Of a DNA stretch of 64,000 bases, positions 8,408-17,803 are shown piece after piece. The notes under the pieces are model-generated. The model saw only the letters and a program-made list of their open reading frames with translations. It had not been told where the DNA came from and made no database searches. Numbering within the stretch: the first letter of the stretch is position 1; every line of letters starts with the position of its first letter. The position numbers were made by a program, and so were the translations under genes. Origin of the DNA: CAVPDG01 sp963702535 (lineage in GTDB: Bacteria; Chloroflexota; Anaerolineae; Anaerolineales; UBA4823); assembly GCA_963702535.1 (NCBI GenBank), contig CAVPDG010000004.1, forward strand, positions 682,001-746,000, in the 5' to 3' direction.

Positions 8408-9872
8408 AAGTGGCGGCTGCTCCATCCCCCCATCGCTGGCGTTTTGGTCTGCGCTATAAAGTCGCCTTGCTCTTTGGCATCCCGATTCTGTTGATCGTCT
8501 CCCTGATCATGTTTCTCCTGTATCTCGCCGAGAAAAAAGCCTTCGAGGAGCAGGCGAAAAACACCTCCGTCCAGATGAGCAGCCTGATCCTTGCCAGCAT
8601 GCAACATACCATGATGGTCAATGATCACACTATGATGCAGGAGATCCTTACCAATACCAGCCAGCAGGGCGACATTACCCGGATCTGGATTGTGGACCCG
8701 CAAGGTGTTGTTCAGTTGTCCAGCATCCCCTCCGAAGTGAAGACCCGCTTGGATACCGCTTCGCTGGGTTGTGTCGAGTGTCACGTATACCCTCCCGCCA
8801 GCCGCCCCAGGGCGCAGCACATCGATACCGGGTCGGATACCGTGCGTATTATCACTCCCATCGATCGCGCGCCGGAGTGTACCGGTTGCCACACGGAGAA
8901 TGTCACGCATCTCGGCGTGCTTCTAACCGATGTCTCGCTTGCCCAAAGCGAGGCGCAGCTCCTGTCTCGCTTGCGCCAGACCTTGCTCCTCACCCTGGGG
9001 CTGACCGCTCTTGCGGTTGTGATCGCCATCCTCATGGCGAATGTATTGGTCATCCGCCCCATCGAAGTGATGCAGCGCGCCATGACCGCATTCGAGAACG
9101 GGGATGATTCGGTGCGTATCACCCAGCGCTGGCGCAGTGATGACGAGTTCACCCGCCTGGCGGATAGCTTCAATCACCTGGTCGATTCGATTGTGCGCCA
9201 AAAGCAGGAGCTGGAAAAGCTCACCCAGGTGCGCCAGCAAGCGATTATGGACGAGCGTGAGCGCATCGCCCGCGAGCTGCATGATGGCGTGGCGCAGTTT
9301 CTCGGTTATGTGAACACCAAAATCGTCGCTATCTCCACCTTGATTGCAAAGGACGAGAACCGCCTCGCCCAGAAGCATATCGACCAGATTATGCAGGCCG
9401 TCCACGATCAGTCTGTGGATGTGCGCGCCTCAATTGTCGGCTTGAAGTTGGCTGAGACGGGCGGCGAAGACCTGGCGGGCGACCTGCGCGAGTATATTCG
9501 CCAGTGTAACCTCTGCTGGACCTGCCGGTAGAGCTGGTGGTCGAGCCCGCTGCCGAGCACGTCCGCCTCCACCCCGAGGTCGAGCTGCACCTCGTGCGCA
9601 TTGTGCAAGAGGCAATCAGCAACATCCGCAAGCATGCCCATGCCAACTTTGCCCTGGTAAAATTAGCGTTTGAGGCAGATATGCTGATGCTGACCATCCA
9701 GGACGACGGCGTGGGTTTTAACCCCTGGCAGTTGAGCATCGATCACCCGTCTCACTTCGGCTTACAAACCATGCGCGAGCGCGCCGAGCTGGCAGGCGCC
9801 CAGCTCACGCTGGTCTCCGAGCCTGGCGCTGGGACGACGGTAACCCTGCGCCTGCGAGTGGAGCCAGCCTGA
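8404..9872 (+). CDS. Heme-containing sensor histidine kinase, NarX/LiaS type (frameshifted)
   Basis: N-terminal TM (VALLFGIPILLIVSLIMFLL), an extracytoplasmic sensor region of ~160 residues, a second TM (LLLTLGLTALAVVIAILMA), a HAMP domain, and a HisKA_3 phosphoacceptor (DERERIARELHDGVAQFLG, His in ELHDG). The sensor region contains two CXXCH heme motifs, CVECH and CTGCH, about 36 residues apart, so it should bind covalent c-type heme outside the membrane and sense redox state or a ligand. The HATPase_c part (EAISNIRKHAHA, DDGVGF) is in another frame; one base seems missing near 9511-9520 (AACCTCTGCTGG). Its TGA overlaps the regulator ATG. Confidence 0.88.
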
Positions 9873-10495
9873 TGCGCATCTTCGTCGTCGACGACCACTC
9901 GTTATTTCGGGATGGCATTATCAGCTTGCTTGAAGCGGGCGGGCATAGCGTGGTGGGGCAGGCGGGCGATGGTCTCGCCGCCGTCGAGTCGCTGCGCGGG
10001 TTGGCGCCCGACCTGGTTATCATGGACATCAAAATGCCGGTCATGGATGGCATTGAAGCCTTGCGCCAGATCAAATCCATCTCGCCCGATACCAAGGTCA
10101 TCATTCTCACCGTCTCTGAAGACGAAGCCAACCTGGTGGATGCGGTGCGGGCGGGAGCCGATGGTTATCTGCTCAAGCACCTCAACGCCAAGGACTTCCT
10201 CGATATGGTCAACGGTCTGGAGCGCGGCGAAGCCGCCCTCACCCGTAGCCTCACCGCCCGTCTGCTGAAGCTCATGGCTACCCTGGAGCCGGAGGGCGAG
10301 CGCAACCTCTTGTCCGAGCGCGAGATTGAGATCCTGCGCCTGGTGGCTGCCGGTAAATCGAACCGCCTCATTGCCGAGCAATTGTTGATCAGCGAGAATA
10401 CCGTCAAGTATCACCTCAAGAACATCCTGCAAAAGCTGGGCGTCTCCAACCGTACCGAAGCCGTCACCTGGGCGATCCAGAGAGGCATTCTGTAA
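9872..10495 (+). CDS. NarL/LuxR-family response regulator
   Basis: 207 residues. Receiver domain at residues 1-120: acidic pocket D-D after MRIFVV, phosphoacceptor in LVIMDIKMPVMDG, conserved T/K in VIILTVS and YLLKH. A LuxR-type helix-turn-helix covers residues 145-207 (LSEREIEILRLVAAGKSNRL and ENTVKYHLKNILQKLGV). It is translationally coupled to the heme kinase and is its cognate partner by position. The downstream multiheme genes are the obvious candidate targets. Confidence 0.95.
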   Translation: MRIFVVDDHSLFRDGIISLLEAGGHSVVGQAGDGLAAVESLRGLAPDLVIMDIKMPVMDGIEALRQIKSISPDTKVIILTVSEDEANLVDAVRAGADGYLLKHLNAKDFLDMVNGLERGEAALTRSLTARLLKLMATLEPEGERNLLSEREIEILRLVAAGKSNRLIAEQLLISENTVKYHLKNILQKLGVSNRTEAVTWAIQRGIL

Positions 10496-10521
10496 CCTCC
10501 TCCGGATCCTTGTGTCCCCCA

Positions 10522-10568
10522 ATAACCTACCCTAAAGGGTAGGTTATGCTTATAATTAGACTACCCCT
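10522..10568. promoter_or_regulatory. Perfect palindrome and NarL-like heptamer upstream of the cytochrome run
   Basis: ATAACCTACCCT and AGGGTAGGTTAT (10522-10547) form a 12-bp inverted repeat with a 2-base spacer, just after the regulator gene. TACCCCT at 10562-10568 fits the NarL heptamer consensus TACYYMT, and a one-mismatch TACCCAC follows near 10584. The palindrome could be a terminator without T tract or an operator for the NarL-type regulator encoded next to it. Confidence 0.4.
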
Positions 10569-10670
10569 TTGAGCAACATAGATTACCCACTCTGAGATTG
10601 TATTAATAATCTCTCATATTTATACTCGGTTGTGAATTTGGGAACAAAATTGATTGGGTAAGATGGATTG

Positions 10671-11039
10671 ATGAAAAAGGTTGTTGCTCTAACTGGTGAT
10701 TCCCTTCTGGTGCAGGGGTTAGCCTCGCGTTTGCGGGGCTATGCTCATGTCTTCGACGTGCGCCTGGTGGACCTCTCCTCACCCAACTTGCTGGAGCAGG
10801 TAGCCGCCTTTCAGCCCGAGATCATCATCTTTGAAGAGGGCGATTTCAAGAAAGCCAAGTGCCCCTCTCTGGTTGATTTTCTAAACTCCTTGCCGGATGT
10901 CATCCTGCTTGAGCTCCGGTTGGATAATCCCAACGTGCAGTTGATCCAGAGCACCCGGTTCAAGGCATCCACCACCGATGATCTGGTGAATATTTTCAAA
11001 GCCGGCAGCGGCGTTACTGCCACTGCAAACATCAGCTAA
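10671..11039 (+). CDS. Receiver-like small protein of unknown function
   Basis: 122 residues from ATG 10671 (KKVVALTGDSLLVQGLASRL). It has an alternating beta-alpha pattern reminiscent of a response-regulator receiver (PEIIIFEEGDF in the phosphoacceptor position, DVILLELRLD) but without the canonical acidic triad and Lys, so a pseudo-receiver is possible. No signal peptide or membrane segment. It is the first gene after the putative operator and ends a few bases before the 17-heme cytochrome gene, so it may take part in regulation of the cytochrome operon. Confidence 0.5.
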   Translation: MKKVVALTGDSLLVQGLASRLRGYAHVFDVRLVDLSSPNLLEQVAAFQPEIIIFEEGDFKKAKCPSLVDFLNSLPDVILLELRLDNPNVQLIQSTRFKASTTDDLVNIFKAGSGVTATANIS

Positions 11040-11044
11040 GGGAC

Positions 11045-12966
11045 ATGCCGTGCACCTCATCGCCTGTCTCCAAAGCGAGTAACGATATGCCAGTATCTCA
11101 CTTGACACCGCACAAGAAACCCCTCACCCTCCTCGTGGCTGCACTGCTCATCCTGGGTCTCGTTTCACTTGGCGCAACCTTGAGCGCGGGCTCGGATTCC
11201 GGGCTGCATGCTGTGGATGGCTGGCAGGTCATGCCCGCCCTGGCAGCCGCAGACTCACAGTCCGGTGGGTTGACCAACGCCAACTGCATCATGTGCCACC
11301 AGGATAAAGATCTCAACGGTTACACACGCGATTCATTGCAGGTCAATCTGACGATCAATGAAGGCGCTTTTAACCAATCGATCCATGGTCAGGCGGGCGT
11401 CCTGTGCGTCGGCTGTCACGTTGACTTCTCCACCTACCCGCACTCGGATGTGGAGCAGGTCACTTGCGAGCAGTGTCACGTCGATAACGCCACCATCCTG
11501 GTCAGCCTGCCGTACGATAACGGTCGGGCGATGGAAGCCCACTTCAACCAGACCTGTGGCAACTGCCATGCCGACGTGGTTAACGCCAAGGGCATCCATT
11601 CGGCAGTGGCTGCCAGCGGGCAGGTCAACGCTCCCTTGTGTACCGATTGCCACGGCTCGCACGAGATGCAGGCGCCCAATGTGCCCCCGCAGCGGGTCAA
11701 TGCGGTCTGCAGCCGTTGCCATACCGGCGTCTACCAGGATTTCCAGGCGGGCAACCACAACGCCGCCGACCCATTGACCCAGACTTGCGCAGATTGCCAC
11801 ACCCCGCATGAGATGCCGGCTGCCGGAGGAGAAGTCGTTGCCACCCCAGAGCCTACTCCCGGTTGCTGTGAGCGGCAGCCAGTCCTATCTGGAGTATTGG
11901 AACACCAGCTGTACGATGTGCCATGCCTATCCGAACCTCATCGGAAAAGCCGAGGACTTCATCCACCACCAGCCTGACCGTCCTGGAGCAGGAGCTCAGC
12001 CAATCCGTCCACGGGCAGGCAGGATTGGGCTGCGCTGCCTGTCACCCCACGCTTACCGGTTACCCGCATGGCGAAACTCAGCAAGTTGCCTGTTCGACCT
12101 GCCATGCCACTGCCGAGCCGGATGCTGAGATCGTCGCCGACCTGCCCTACGCCAGCACACGCGCCCTCACCGTCGAGCTGAACGAAGCCTGCCGCACCTG
12201 TCACGAAGACCAGTACAAAGCCACTACCCAGGGGATGCACGCCCAGGCTTTTACCGATGGCAACCTGCACGCCCCCGTCTGCACCGATTGTCATGGCAGC
12301 CACGGCGTCCAGCGCGCCCAGGGCTCGCCGCAGGTCATCTCACAGACCTGCGCCCAGTGTCACGCCGCTGCCTATTCCTCTTACCAATCCAGCGTGCATG
12401 GTCAGGCAGTGGCTGCCGGCAGCCTCGATTCGCCCACCTGCGCGGGTTGCCACGGCAACCACACCATTAGCGGACCGGGCCAGGCGGGTTTTCGCAATGC
12501 CAGTGTGCCCATCTGCACCCGCTGTCACGCCGACCAGCAAATGATGTCGCAGTACGGCGTCGCCTCCGATATCTTCAAGCCGGATATCGATAGCTTCCAC
12601 GGCATGCCCCTGAGCCTGTTCAGCCAGCAAGGTCTGGATAATCCCGTCAGCAATCCGGTCTGTTACGATTGCCACGGCGTGCATACCATCCGCGCCTCGG
12701 ATGACCCCCTTTCCACCGTGTACGCCGCCAACCTGCTGAGCACCTGCCAGAAGTGCCACGCCGATGCCGGCAGCCGCTTTGCCAGCGTGAGCGCGGGGCA
12801 CACCCGCTCATCCGGCGCAGGATTAACACTCCAGACCGGCATTGCGCGCCTCTACGCCTTGCTCCTCTTTGCTGCCTTTGCTCTGCTGGTGATCTACATC
12901 CTGGTCGATGCACGCAAGAGACGCAACGAGAAAAAACAGCTCAGTCAACCCGCCACGGGCGATTGA
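11045..12966 (+). CDS. 17-heme membrane-anchored cytochrome c with duplicated module (two frameshifts)
   Basis: Three frames join into one protein of about 640 residues with 17 CXXCH motifs. Part one (to ~11858) has a signal-type segment and seven motifs (CIMCH, CVGCH, CEQCH, CGNCH, CTDCHGSH, CSRCH, CADCH). A middle bit carries CTMCH. Part three (from ~11970) has nine (CAACH to CQKCH). The 7-heme order recurs in the second half (QSIHGQAG/QSVHGQAG, CTDCHGSHE/CTDCHGSHG), showing internal duplication. A C-terminal helix (YALLLFAAFALLVIYILV) plus basic tail anchors it in the cytoplasmic membrane, hemes outside. Indels lie near 11858-11860 and 11966-11971. A second start at 11087 gives a tighter signal peptide. 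The cytochrome b follows 13 bp later, suggesting a quinol-oxidising complex. Confidence 0.85.
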
Positions 12967-12979
12967 GAACGGATAGCCT

Positions 12980-13807
12980 ATGACTACGATGAACCAGGAA
13001 ACCCCCGTGATACAGCCCCAGGACTTCAAAGCAGCTCATGCTCAAAAACAAGCGCGCGCCCTGCACTTGCGGCGCACGTTCGCCCTGGCAGACCGGGTGC
13101 GCCTCATGGCAGATGGCTCGCGTCGCTTCGTGCGCTTCAAATCGGTGGAGATCGTCGAGCACTGGCTCCTGATCATCACCTTCACGATTTTGGGTGTGAC
13201 CGGCGTGCTGCAGATGTTTGCCCGGGCGCCGTTCATCGCCTGGATCATCAACACCCTGCTCGGTGGCATCGACAACCTGAACGCTGTTCACGAGGTCACC
13301 GCTCTGGCGTTTGCTGCCTTGTGCGCCTTTCATTTCGTGCGTATCCTCGCCATCTGGTTCGTTAAGCGTGAGCCGGGCGCCATGCTGCCGCGCAGCGGCG
13401 ACGGCGCCGCCTTCCTGGACATGTTCAAATACAACCTGGGCAGGCTGCCACAGCGCCCGCAGTTTGACCGCTTTACCATCGAAGAAAAATTGAGCTATTG
13501 GGCGCTGCTGGTCTTTGCCCTTCTTATGCTCTTTACGGGCGTGATCTTGTGGGTGCCGACAATTGTCACCCAGTTTGTGCCCACTTCGGTCATCCAGACA
13601 GCCCGCTCCGTTCACGGGCTGACCGCCATCCTCGCCATCCTGGCGGTCCTCGTGGGGCACCTCTACTTCACCCTCTTCCGTGAGCGCAATACCAGTATCT
13701 TTACCGGTTTGATGGACGAGCAAAAAATGAAGCGCGACCACCCCCTCGAATACGAGCGCATCATGGGCGCTCGCGAGGAAGTACAAAAGATGAGCAAAGG
13801 AAGTTAA
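12980..13807 (+). CDS. Di-heme cytochrome b subunit (FdhI/DUF4405-like)
   Basis: 275 residues with four to five hydrophobic helices and several membrane histidines: VEIVEHWLLIITFTILGVTG, LNAVHEVTALAFAALCAFHF, ARSVHGLTAILAILAVLVGH. This matches the four-helix b-type cytochromes of formate dehydrogenase/Ni-Fe hydrogenase gamma subunits, which exchange electrons with the quinone pool. Being directly after a membrane-anchored multiheme cytochrome, it most likely passes quinol electrons outward to it, as in bc-type complexes of metal reducers. The C-terminus is a charged cytoplasmic tail. 6 bp separate it from the TPR gene. Confidence 0.85.
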   Translation: MTTMNQETPVIQPQDFKAAHAQKQARALHLRRTFALADRVRLMADGSRRFVRFKSVEIVEHWLLIITFTILGVTGVLQMFARAPFIAWIINTLLGGIDNLNAVHEVTALAFAALCAFHFVRILAIWFVKREPGAMLPRSGDGAAFLDMFKYNLGRLPQRPQFDRFTIEEKLSYWALLVFALLMLFTGVILWVPTIVTQFVPTSVIQTARSVHGLTAILAILAVLVGHLYFTLFRERNTSIFTGLMDEQKMKRDHPLEYERIMGAREEVQKMSKGS

Positions 13808-13813
13808 GCCTGT

Positions 13814-14752
13814 ATGAAAAATAAAGGTATTTTGTCAGACACGCACCAGCTAACCCGGATTACAATCCTGGCAGGCATTGTCCTGGTGCTGGCAGTGGTC
13901 AGTTTTGGCGGTTATTACTACTATGATCGTTACGTCAACCAGCCTCAAGCCGGTTCCACGGAGATGTCTATCGCCCACGCCGAGCAAGCTGTACGCGATA
14001 ACCCGGAAGATCTTGAGAAACGCATGGCATTGGCTGAGGTGTATATGCTCTACCAGCGTTATCAAGATGCCATTGCCCAGGCTCAGCAGGTCCTGGCAAG
14101 CCAGCCGGAAAACCAGCGTGGCTGGCTTGTGATTGGTGTTGCCAGCGCCAGCACCGGCAAGCCTACGGACGCCATCGATCCGCTGACTCGTTTCTACACC
14201 GCCCGTAAGGACGAGGAGATGCCCGGGTTGGATAAAGCCCTGCAGGCTGCCGCTTATTACCTGGGCGATAGCTATCTGCAGCTCGGCAAGCCCCAGGAGG
14301 CCGTCGAGCCGCTCACCAATGCCGTCAACTGGAGCCAGACCGATGCAGATGCCATGTATAAGCTCGGCATGGCTTATGCTGCGCTTGAGGATTACCCCAA
14401 TGCGGTCAACATGTTCTCAGCCGCCACAACTTTTGTGCCCGACTTTCAAGAGGCGTACGACGCCATGGCAACCGCTTATGACGCCGCCGGCAAGCCGGAC
14501 TACGGCGATTATGCGCGTGGCATGTCTGCCTATGCCAGGAAAGATTACAAGGCAGCCATCGAGCTACTGAATAAATCCGCCCAGACTCAGCCGGGCTATG
14601 CCCCCATTTTTGCCGGTCTGGGCATGGCGTTCGAAGCCCTGGGCGACCTGCAGCAAGCTCTTGCCTCCTACCAGGCAGCTATCCAGCTCGACCCCAACAA
14701 CTTTACTGCTTCCAACGGCGTCGAGCGTGTGCAAAAATTGATCAACAGATAG
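13814..14752 (+). CDS. Membrane-anchored TPR protein
   Basis: 312 residues: a short cytoplasmic N-terminus, one TM helix (ILAGIVLVLAVVSFGGYYYY), then TPR repeats over residues ~55-310 (HAEQAVRDNPEDLEKRMALA, AIAQAQQVLASQPENQRGWL, AVEPLTNAVNWSQTDADAMY, ALASYQAAIQLDPNNFTASN). The repeats face the exterior. TPR proteins serve as scaffolds; in this operon a role in assembly or export of the cytochromes is inferred. GGAAG precedes the start. Confidence 0.85.
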   Translation: MKNKGILSDTHQLTRITILAGIVLVLAVVSFGGYYYYDRYVNQPQAGSTEMSIAHAEQAVRDNPEDLEKRMALAEVYMLYQRYQDAIAQAQQVLASQPENQRGWLVIGVASASTGKPTDAIDPLTRFYTARKDEEMPGLDKALQAAAYYLGDSYLQLGKPQEAVEPLTNAVNWSQTDADAMYKLGMAYAALEDYPNAVNMFSAATTFVPDFQEAYDAMATAYDAAGKPDYGDYARGMSAYARKDYKAAIELLNKSAQTQPGYAPIFAGLGMAFEALGDLQQALASYQAAIQLDPNNFTASNGVERVQKLINR

Positions 14753-14769
14753 GTACTCTTAACCATCTT

Positions 14770-16015
14770 ATGACGACACCTGATCCCGAATCCCTCCCGC
14801 CTGTCGACCCGCAGCCCGCACCCGCGGTCGACCCAGAAGTCCAGCAAGCCGTCTACGAGCAGGTCCAGGACGAGCGCAAGCGCCGTCTTTTGCTGTTCCT
14901 GTTGTTGCTATTGCTCTTGATGCTCGCTTGCGTCGGCTACTTCTTTTTCCGCTACCTCACCCGGCCTCAGCCCCTGCCGGAGATGTTGCCCGATGCAATC
15001 TCGCAGAACATTTACTACCCACCTACCTACCAGTTTTCCATCCCGGATGTCAATCGCCCCATCGGGGTGGCGGTATCGCCGGATGGGCAGCGCATCTATG
15101 TCACCGAATCGGAAGGTGAGCGTTCAATAAAAATGTTTGACCGGGACGGCAACCTCGTTCTGAGTTTTTCACCGCCTGGTACCAATCCCAATACCCGCGA
15201 CCTGGCTTATCTTGCCGTAGATGCCACCGGTCGCGTCTATCGTCAGCGACACCTACAACCATGTCGTTCACATCTTTGACGCAGATGGGAACTTTCTGGA
15301 TAGCATGATCGGTCGGGACACGATGCTCAGCGAAGAAGTTGCCGCCCTGAATGATGGCAGCCTGCCCGCTGGCGTCCAGTTTTACTACAGCTTCCTTGAT
15401 AGCAATATCTTTTACCAGCTTCCTGACCAGCCGCAGCAGAGCAAGCATTATTTGCTGGAGGACTGGTCTCCCATGGGTCTGCGTTTTGACCAAACCGGTG
15501 ACCTCCTGGTCACTAACCTGGTCGGTGAGAAGCACCAGGTGCTGATTATCCCGGCATCGGCGCTGAACGGTTCCTGGCTCGAGTTCGACCCTGATGTGGC
15601 AGCCTTTGGCGAGGAGGGAAACGGCGATGGTCAGTTCTCCTTCCCCAACAGTGTCGTCACCGATAGCAAGGGCAATTTCTTTGTCTCCGATGGCAACAAT
15701 GCCCGCATCTCGTACTGGACGCCGGACATGCGCTACAAAACCTTCTTCGGCTTTGGCTCCACCGAGGGCTCGCTTAACCTGCCGCGCGGCGTATGGATGA
15801 GCAATCGCGACCACCTGCATGTTGCGGATGCCGTCGGTCAGTTTGTCCGCGTCTATGATGTCACCGGCGCCGACCCTGTCTTCCTGTATAACTTTGGCGA
15901 ATTTGGCATCGAAGATGGCAAGTTCAACTACCCCACCGATGTCGCCATGGATAGCTCCGGGCGTGTCTATGTCACCGACCGGGAGAATAATCGTCTTCAA
16001 GTATGGTCTTATTAA
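14770..16015 (+). CDS. Membrane-anchored NHL-repeat beta-propeller protein (frameshifted)
   Basis: Pro-rich cytoplasmic N-terminus, one TM helix (LLLFLLLLLLLMLACVGYFF) and NHL/six-bladed propeller repeats outside: NRPIGVAVSPDGQRIYVTE, SDTYNHVVHIFDADGNFL, FSFPNSVVTDSKGNFFVSDG, LPRGVWMSNRDHLHVAD, FNYPTDVAMDSSGRVYVTDR. One extra C at 15241 breaks the frame between GRVY and VSDTYNHV; removing it restores a ~414-residue protein. NHL propellers bind proteins or polymers, and they recur in clusters of extracellular cytochrome filaments in metal reducers; here the gene directly precedes the OmcS-like cytochrome. Confidence 0.85.
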
Positions 16016-16155
16016 CGCCGGCTTTTTTCCGGCGTGAGTAAGAAAGGGATGCGATCATCCTGCAAACAACACTCAAAGGAGGTGAGCAATCAAAGACGGG
16101 CAGTAAATAGGACCCCAAAATGCAAGCAAGTCTACTCATGTAAAGGAGAATGTAC

Positions 16156-17484
16156 ATGAAAAAGTTACTTTTAGCGTTACTGCTCGGAGGCCTGCTGGTG
16201 CTGGCGCTGGTCACCGTAGCCTCGGCGGACAACGGTCCGCATGGGGGCTTCACGGCTACCACCGATTCCTGCGCCGGCTGCCACCGCGCCCACACGGCTC
16301 AGTTCGGCAGCAACGCGCTGTTGATCACTGATCCGGAAGACCTGTGCATGAGCTGCCATGGTGGTGGTGCAGGCGCGTTCACCAACGTCGCGAATGGTGT
16401 CTATGGCAGCGGCTCGGAAGGCGCTCCTGGCAATCCATTGTTCGGCGGCGGCTTCACCAATGCCCTGATGGCGACTGCCTGGTCTGGCGCAACTACCGAA
16501 AACCCGGCCTTCAATGCCACCTCGCGCCCCACGACATCGACTCACGCCGTGGGCGCTGCTGGTGCGATCTGGGGCTCGGGCGCCAACAACAGCGCCAATG
16601 GTCAGATGGTGCTCGAATGCACCTCCTGCCATGACCCGCACGGCAACGCCGGCTGGGATACCAGCACCACCCCCGATACGCGCGTGGCTTCCTACCGCCT
16701 GCTGCGCTGGCAGCCTCAGGGCTCCAGTGGCTACACTGCCCCCGCCACCAGTGTCAACTGGAGCGGCGGCGCCTTCCCGACCAACGACGCCACCACGCCG
16801 GTCTCCGGCTGGCTGGTACCCGACAACTTCGCAACCCTTGGTCAGGAATGGTACACCATCGGTACAACGGGTCGCTTTGCAGTTGGCGACTACCAGGCTC
16901 CGAGTAACGCCAATAACGTCTACGCAGTTCGGAACCCGGCTGCACCTGGGACGACAACCTTCATCCCGGCTGCTGTCAACACCGCCTACTTCTGCGCCCA
17001 GTGCCATGACCGCTACTTCAACAACACCCGCCTGCGCAACAACACCGATGCGAGCGTCTACTGCGGCGCCCCGGTGGCAGGGGTGGTTGTGAATGGCGTC
17101 ACGCTCCCCGTTTACGCGGATGCGGACGGCGTAGCTCCCTGGATCCACCCCACCCACCCGACCGAGTGCGAGGCAGTCACCAATGCTGCCGGCGCTCTGA
17201 CGGGCTGGGGTGACAACGCCTCCAGTGGCGACCTCACCTATCACTACCGTCACGGCGCCGGTGACATCCGCCTCTCCATGGATGGAACCGTTGCCGCTGG
17301 TGCAGGTACGTCCATCGGACGCTCCTGCGTGGCTTGCCACACCGCTCACGGCTCTTCGGCGCAGATGACCGCCCTGGCAAACGGTGCCTCCCTCGCTGCC
17401 GACAGCGCCCTGTTGCGCATGGACAACCGCTCGATCTGCTTGCGCTGCCACGCCGGCGACGTCAACTTCACCGTTGCTCCGTAG
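16156..17484 (+). CDS. OmcS-like hexaheme extracellular c-type cytochrome (nanowire subunit candidate)
   Basis: 442 residues: a clear signal peptide (MKKLLLALLLGG...VASA), then six CXXCH motifs in widely spaced pairs: CAGCHRAH, CMSCH, CTSCHDPHG, CAQCH, CVACHTAHG, and CLRCHAGD near the C-terminus. The number of hemes, length, spacing and local context (heme 3 CSSCHDPHG then a YRxL strand; heme 5 followed by AH; heme 6 ending the protein as CxxCHA) follow the Geobacter OmcS/OmcE filament cytochromes as I recall them. Long Gly/Ala/Asn/Thr-rich loops lie between motifs. ATG 16156 is chosen over 16150 because AAAGGAGA would abut the earlier codon. Function inferred: polymerising electron conduit outside the cell. 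Confidence 0.8.
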   Translation: MKKLLLALLLGGLLVLALVTVASADNGPHGGFTATTDSCAGCHRAHTAQFGSNALLITDPEDLCMSCHGGGAGAFTNVANGVYGSGSEGAPGNPLFGGGFTNALMATAWSGATTENPAFNATSRPTTSTHAVGAAGAIWGSGANNSANGQMVLECTSCHDPHGNAGWDTSTTPDTRVASYRLLRWQPQGSSGYTAPATSVNWSGGAFPTNDATTPVSGWLVPDNFATLGQEWYTIGTTGRFAVGDYQAPSNANNVYAVRNPAAPGTTTFIPAAVNTAYFCAQCHDRYFNNTRLRNNTDASVYCGAPVAGVVVNGVTLPVYADADGVAPWIHPTHPTECEAVTNAAGALTGWGDNASSGDLTYHYRHGAGDIRLSMDGTVAAGAGTSIGRSCVACHTAHGSSAQMTALANGASLAADSALLRMDNRSICLRCHAGDVNFTVAP

Positions 17485-17506
17485 TCCTGGCTGGATAGCG
17501 CCTCTC

Positions 17507-17538
17507 CCAGGTCAGGAGGGCTCCTCCTCCTGACCTGG
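17507..17538 (+). terminator. 13-bp hairpin after the OmcS-like gene
   Basis: CCAGGTCAGGAGG pairs perfectly with CCTCCTGACCTGG around a 6-nt loop, 23 bp after the stop. No T tract follows. It may attenuate transcription or protect the 3' end of the highly expressed upstream cytochrome mRNA. Confidence 0.6.
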
Positions 17539-17687
17539 ATGACAGGGAACATCGTGAAAAGCACTCACCTCGATCGAACGCAACCCAAACCATGTCCTGG
17601 CTGCCAAGGGGTCCGGGCAGCCGGGCATGTTGCTTTCGCGATCCTTTCCTGTATTCCAAACTGCCCGTGCAACCATGACAGGGGGTT

Positions 17688-17710
17688 TTATGCGCGTCCA
17701 ACGCGCATAA
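17688..17710. promoter_or_regulatory. 9-bp inverted repeat upstream of the fusion gene
   Basis: TTATGCGCG and CGCGCATAA flank a 5-nt loop (TCCAA) within the 320-bp gap before the giant fusion gene. It may be an operator, a leader hairpin or a weak terminator preceded by TTTT. The rest of 17539-17735 shows no gene. Confidence 0.35.
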
Positions 17711-17803
17711 GACTCCCTGGTTGCGCCCTAAGCGTATGACGCCTCGCACACGACAGACTCCGCCGGCTCCGCAGCCATCCGCATCCTGATCGTTCTGGCG
17801 CTC

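Noticed and set aside
15101..16000. 299-residue minus-strand frame over the NHL gene
   Set aside because: Shadow of a repeat-rich beta-propeller gene; no start signal or recognisable domain.
16177..17451. A 424-residue minus-strand open frame across the OmcS-like gene
   Set aside because: GC-rich antisense shadow; low-complexity Ala/Gly/Arg translation, no ribosome site, while the plus strand has signal peptide and heme motifs.
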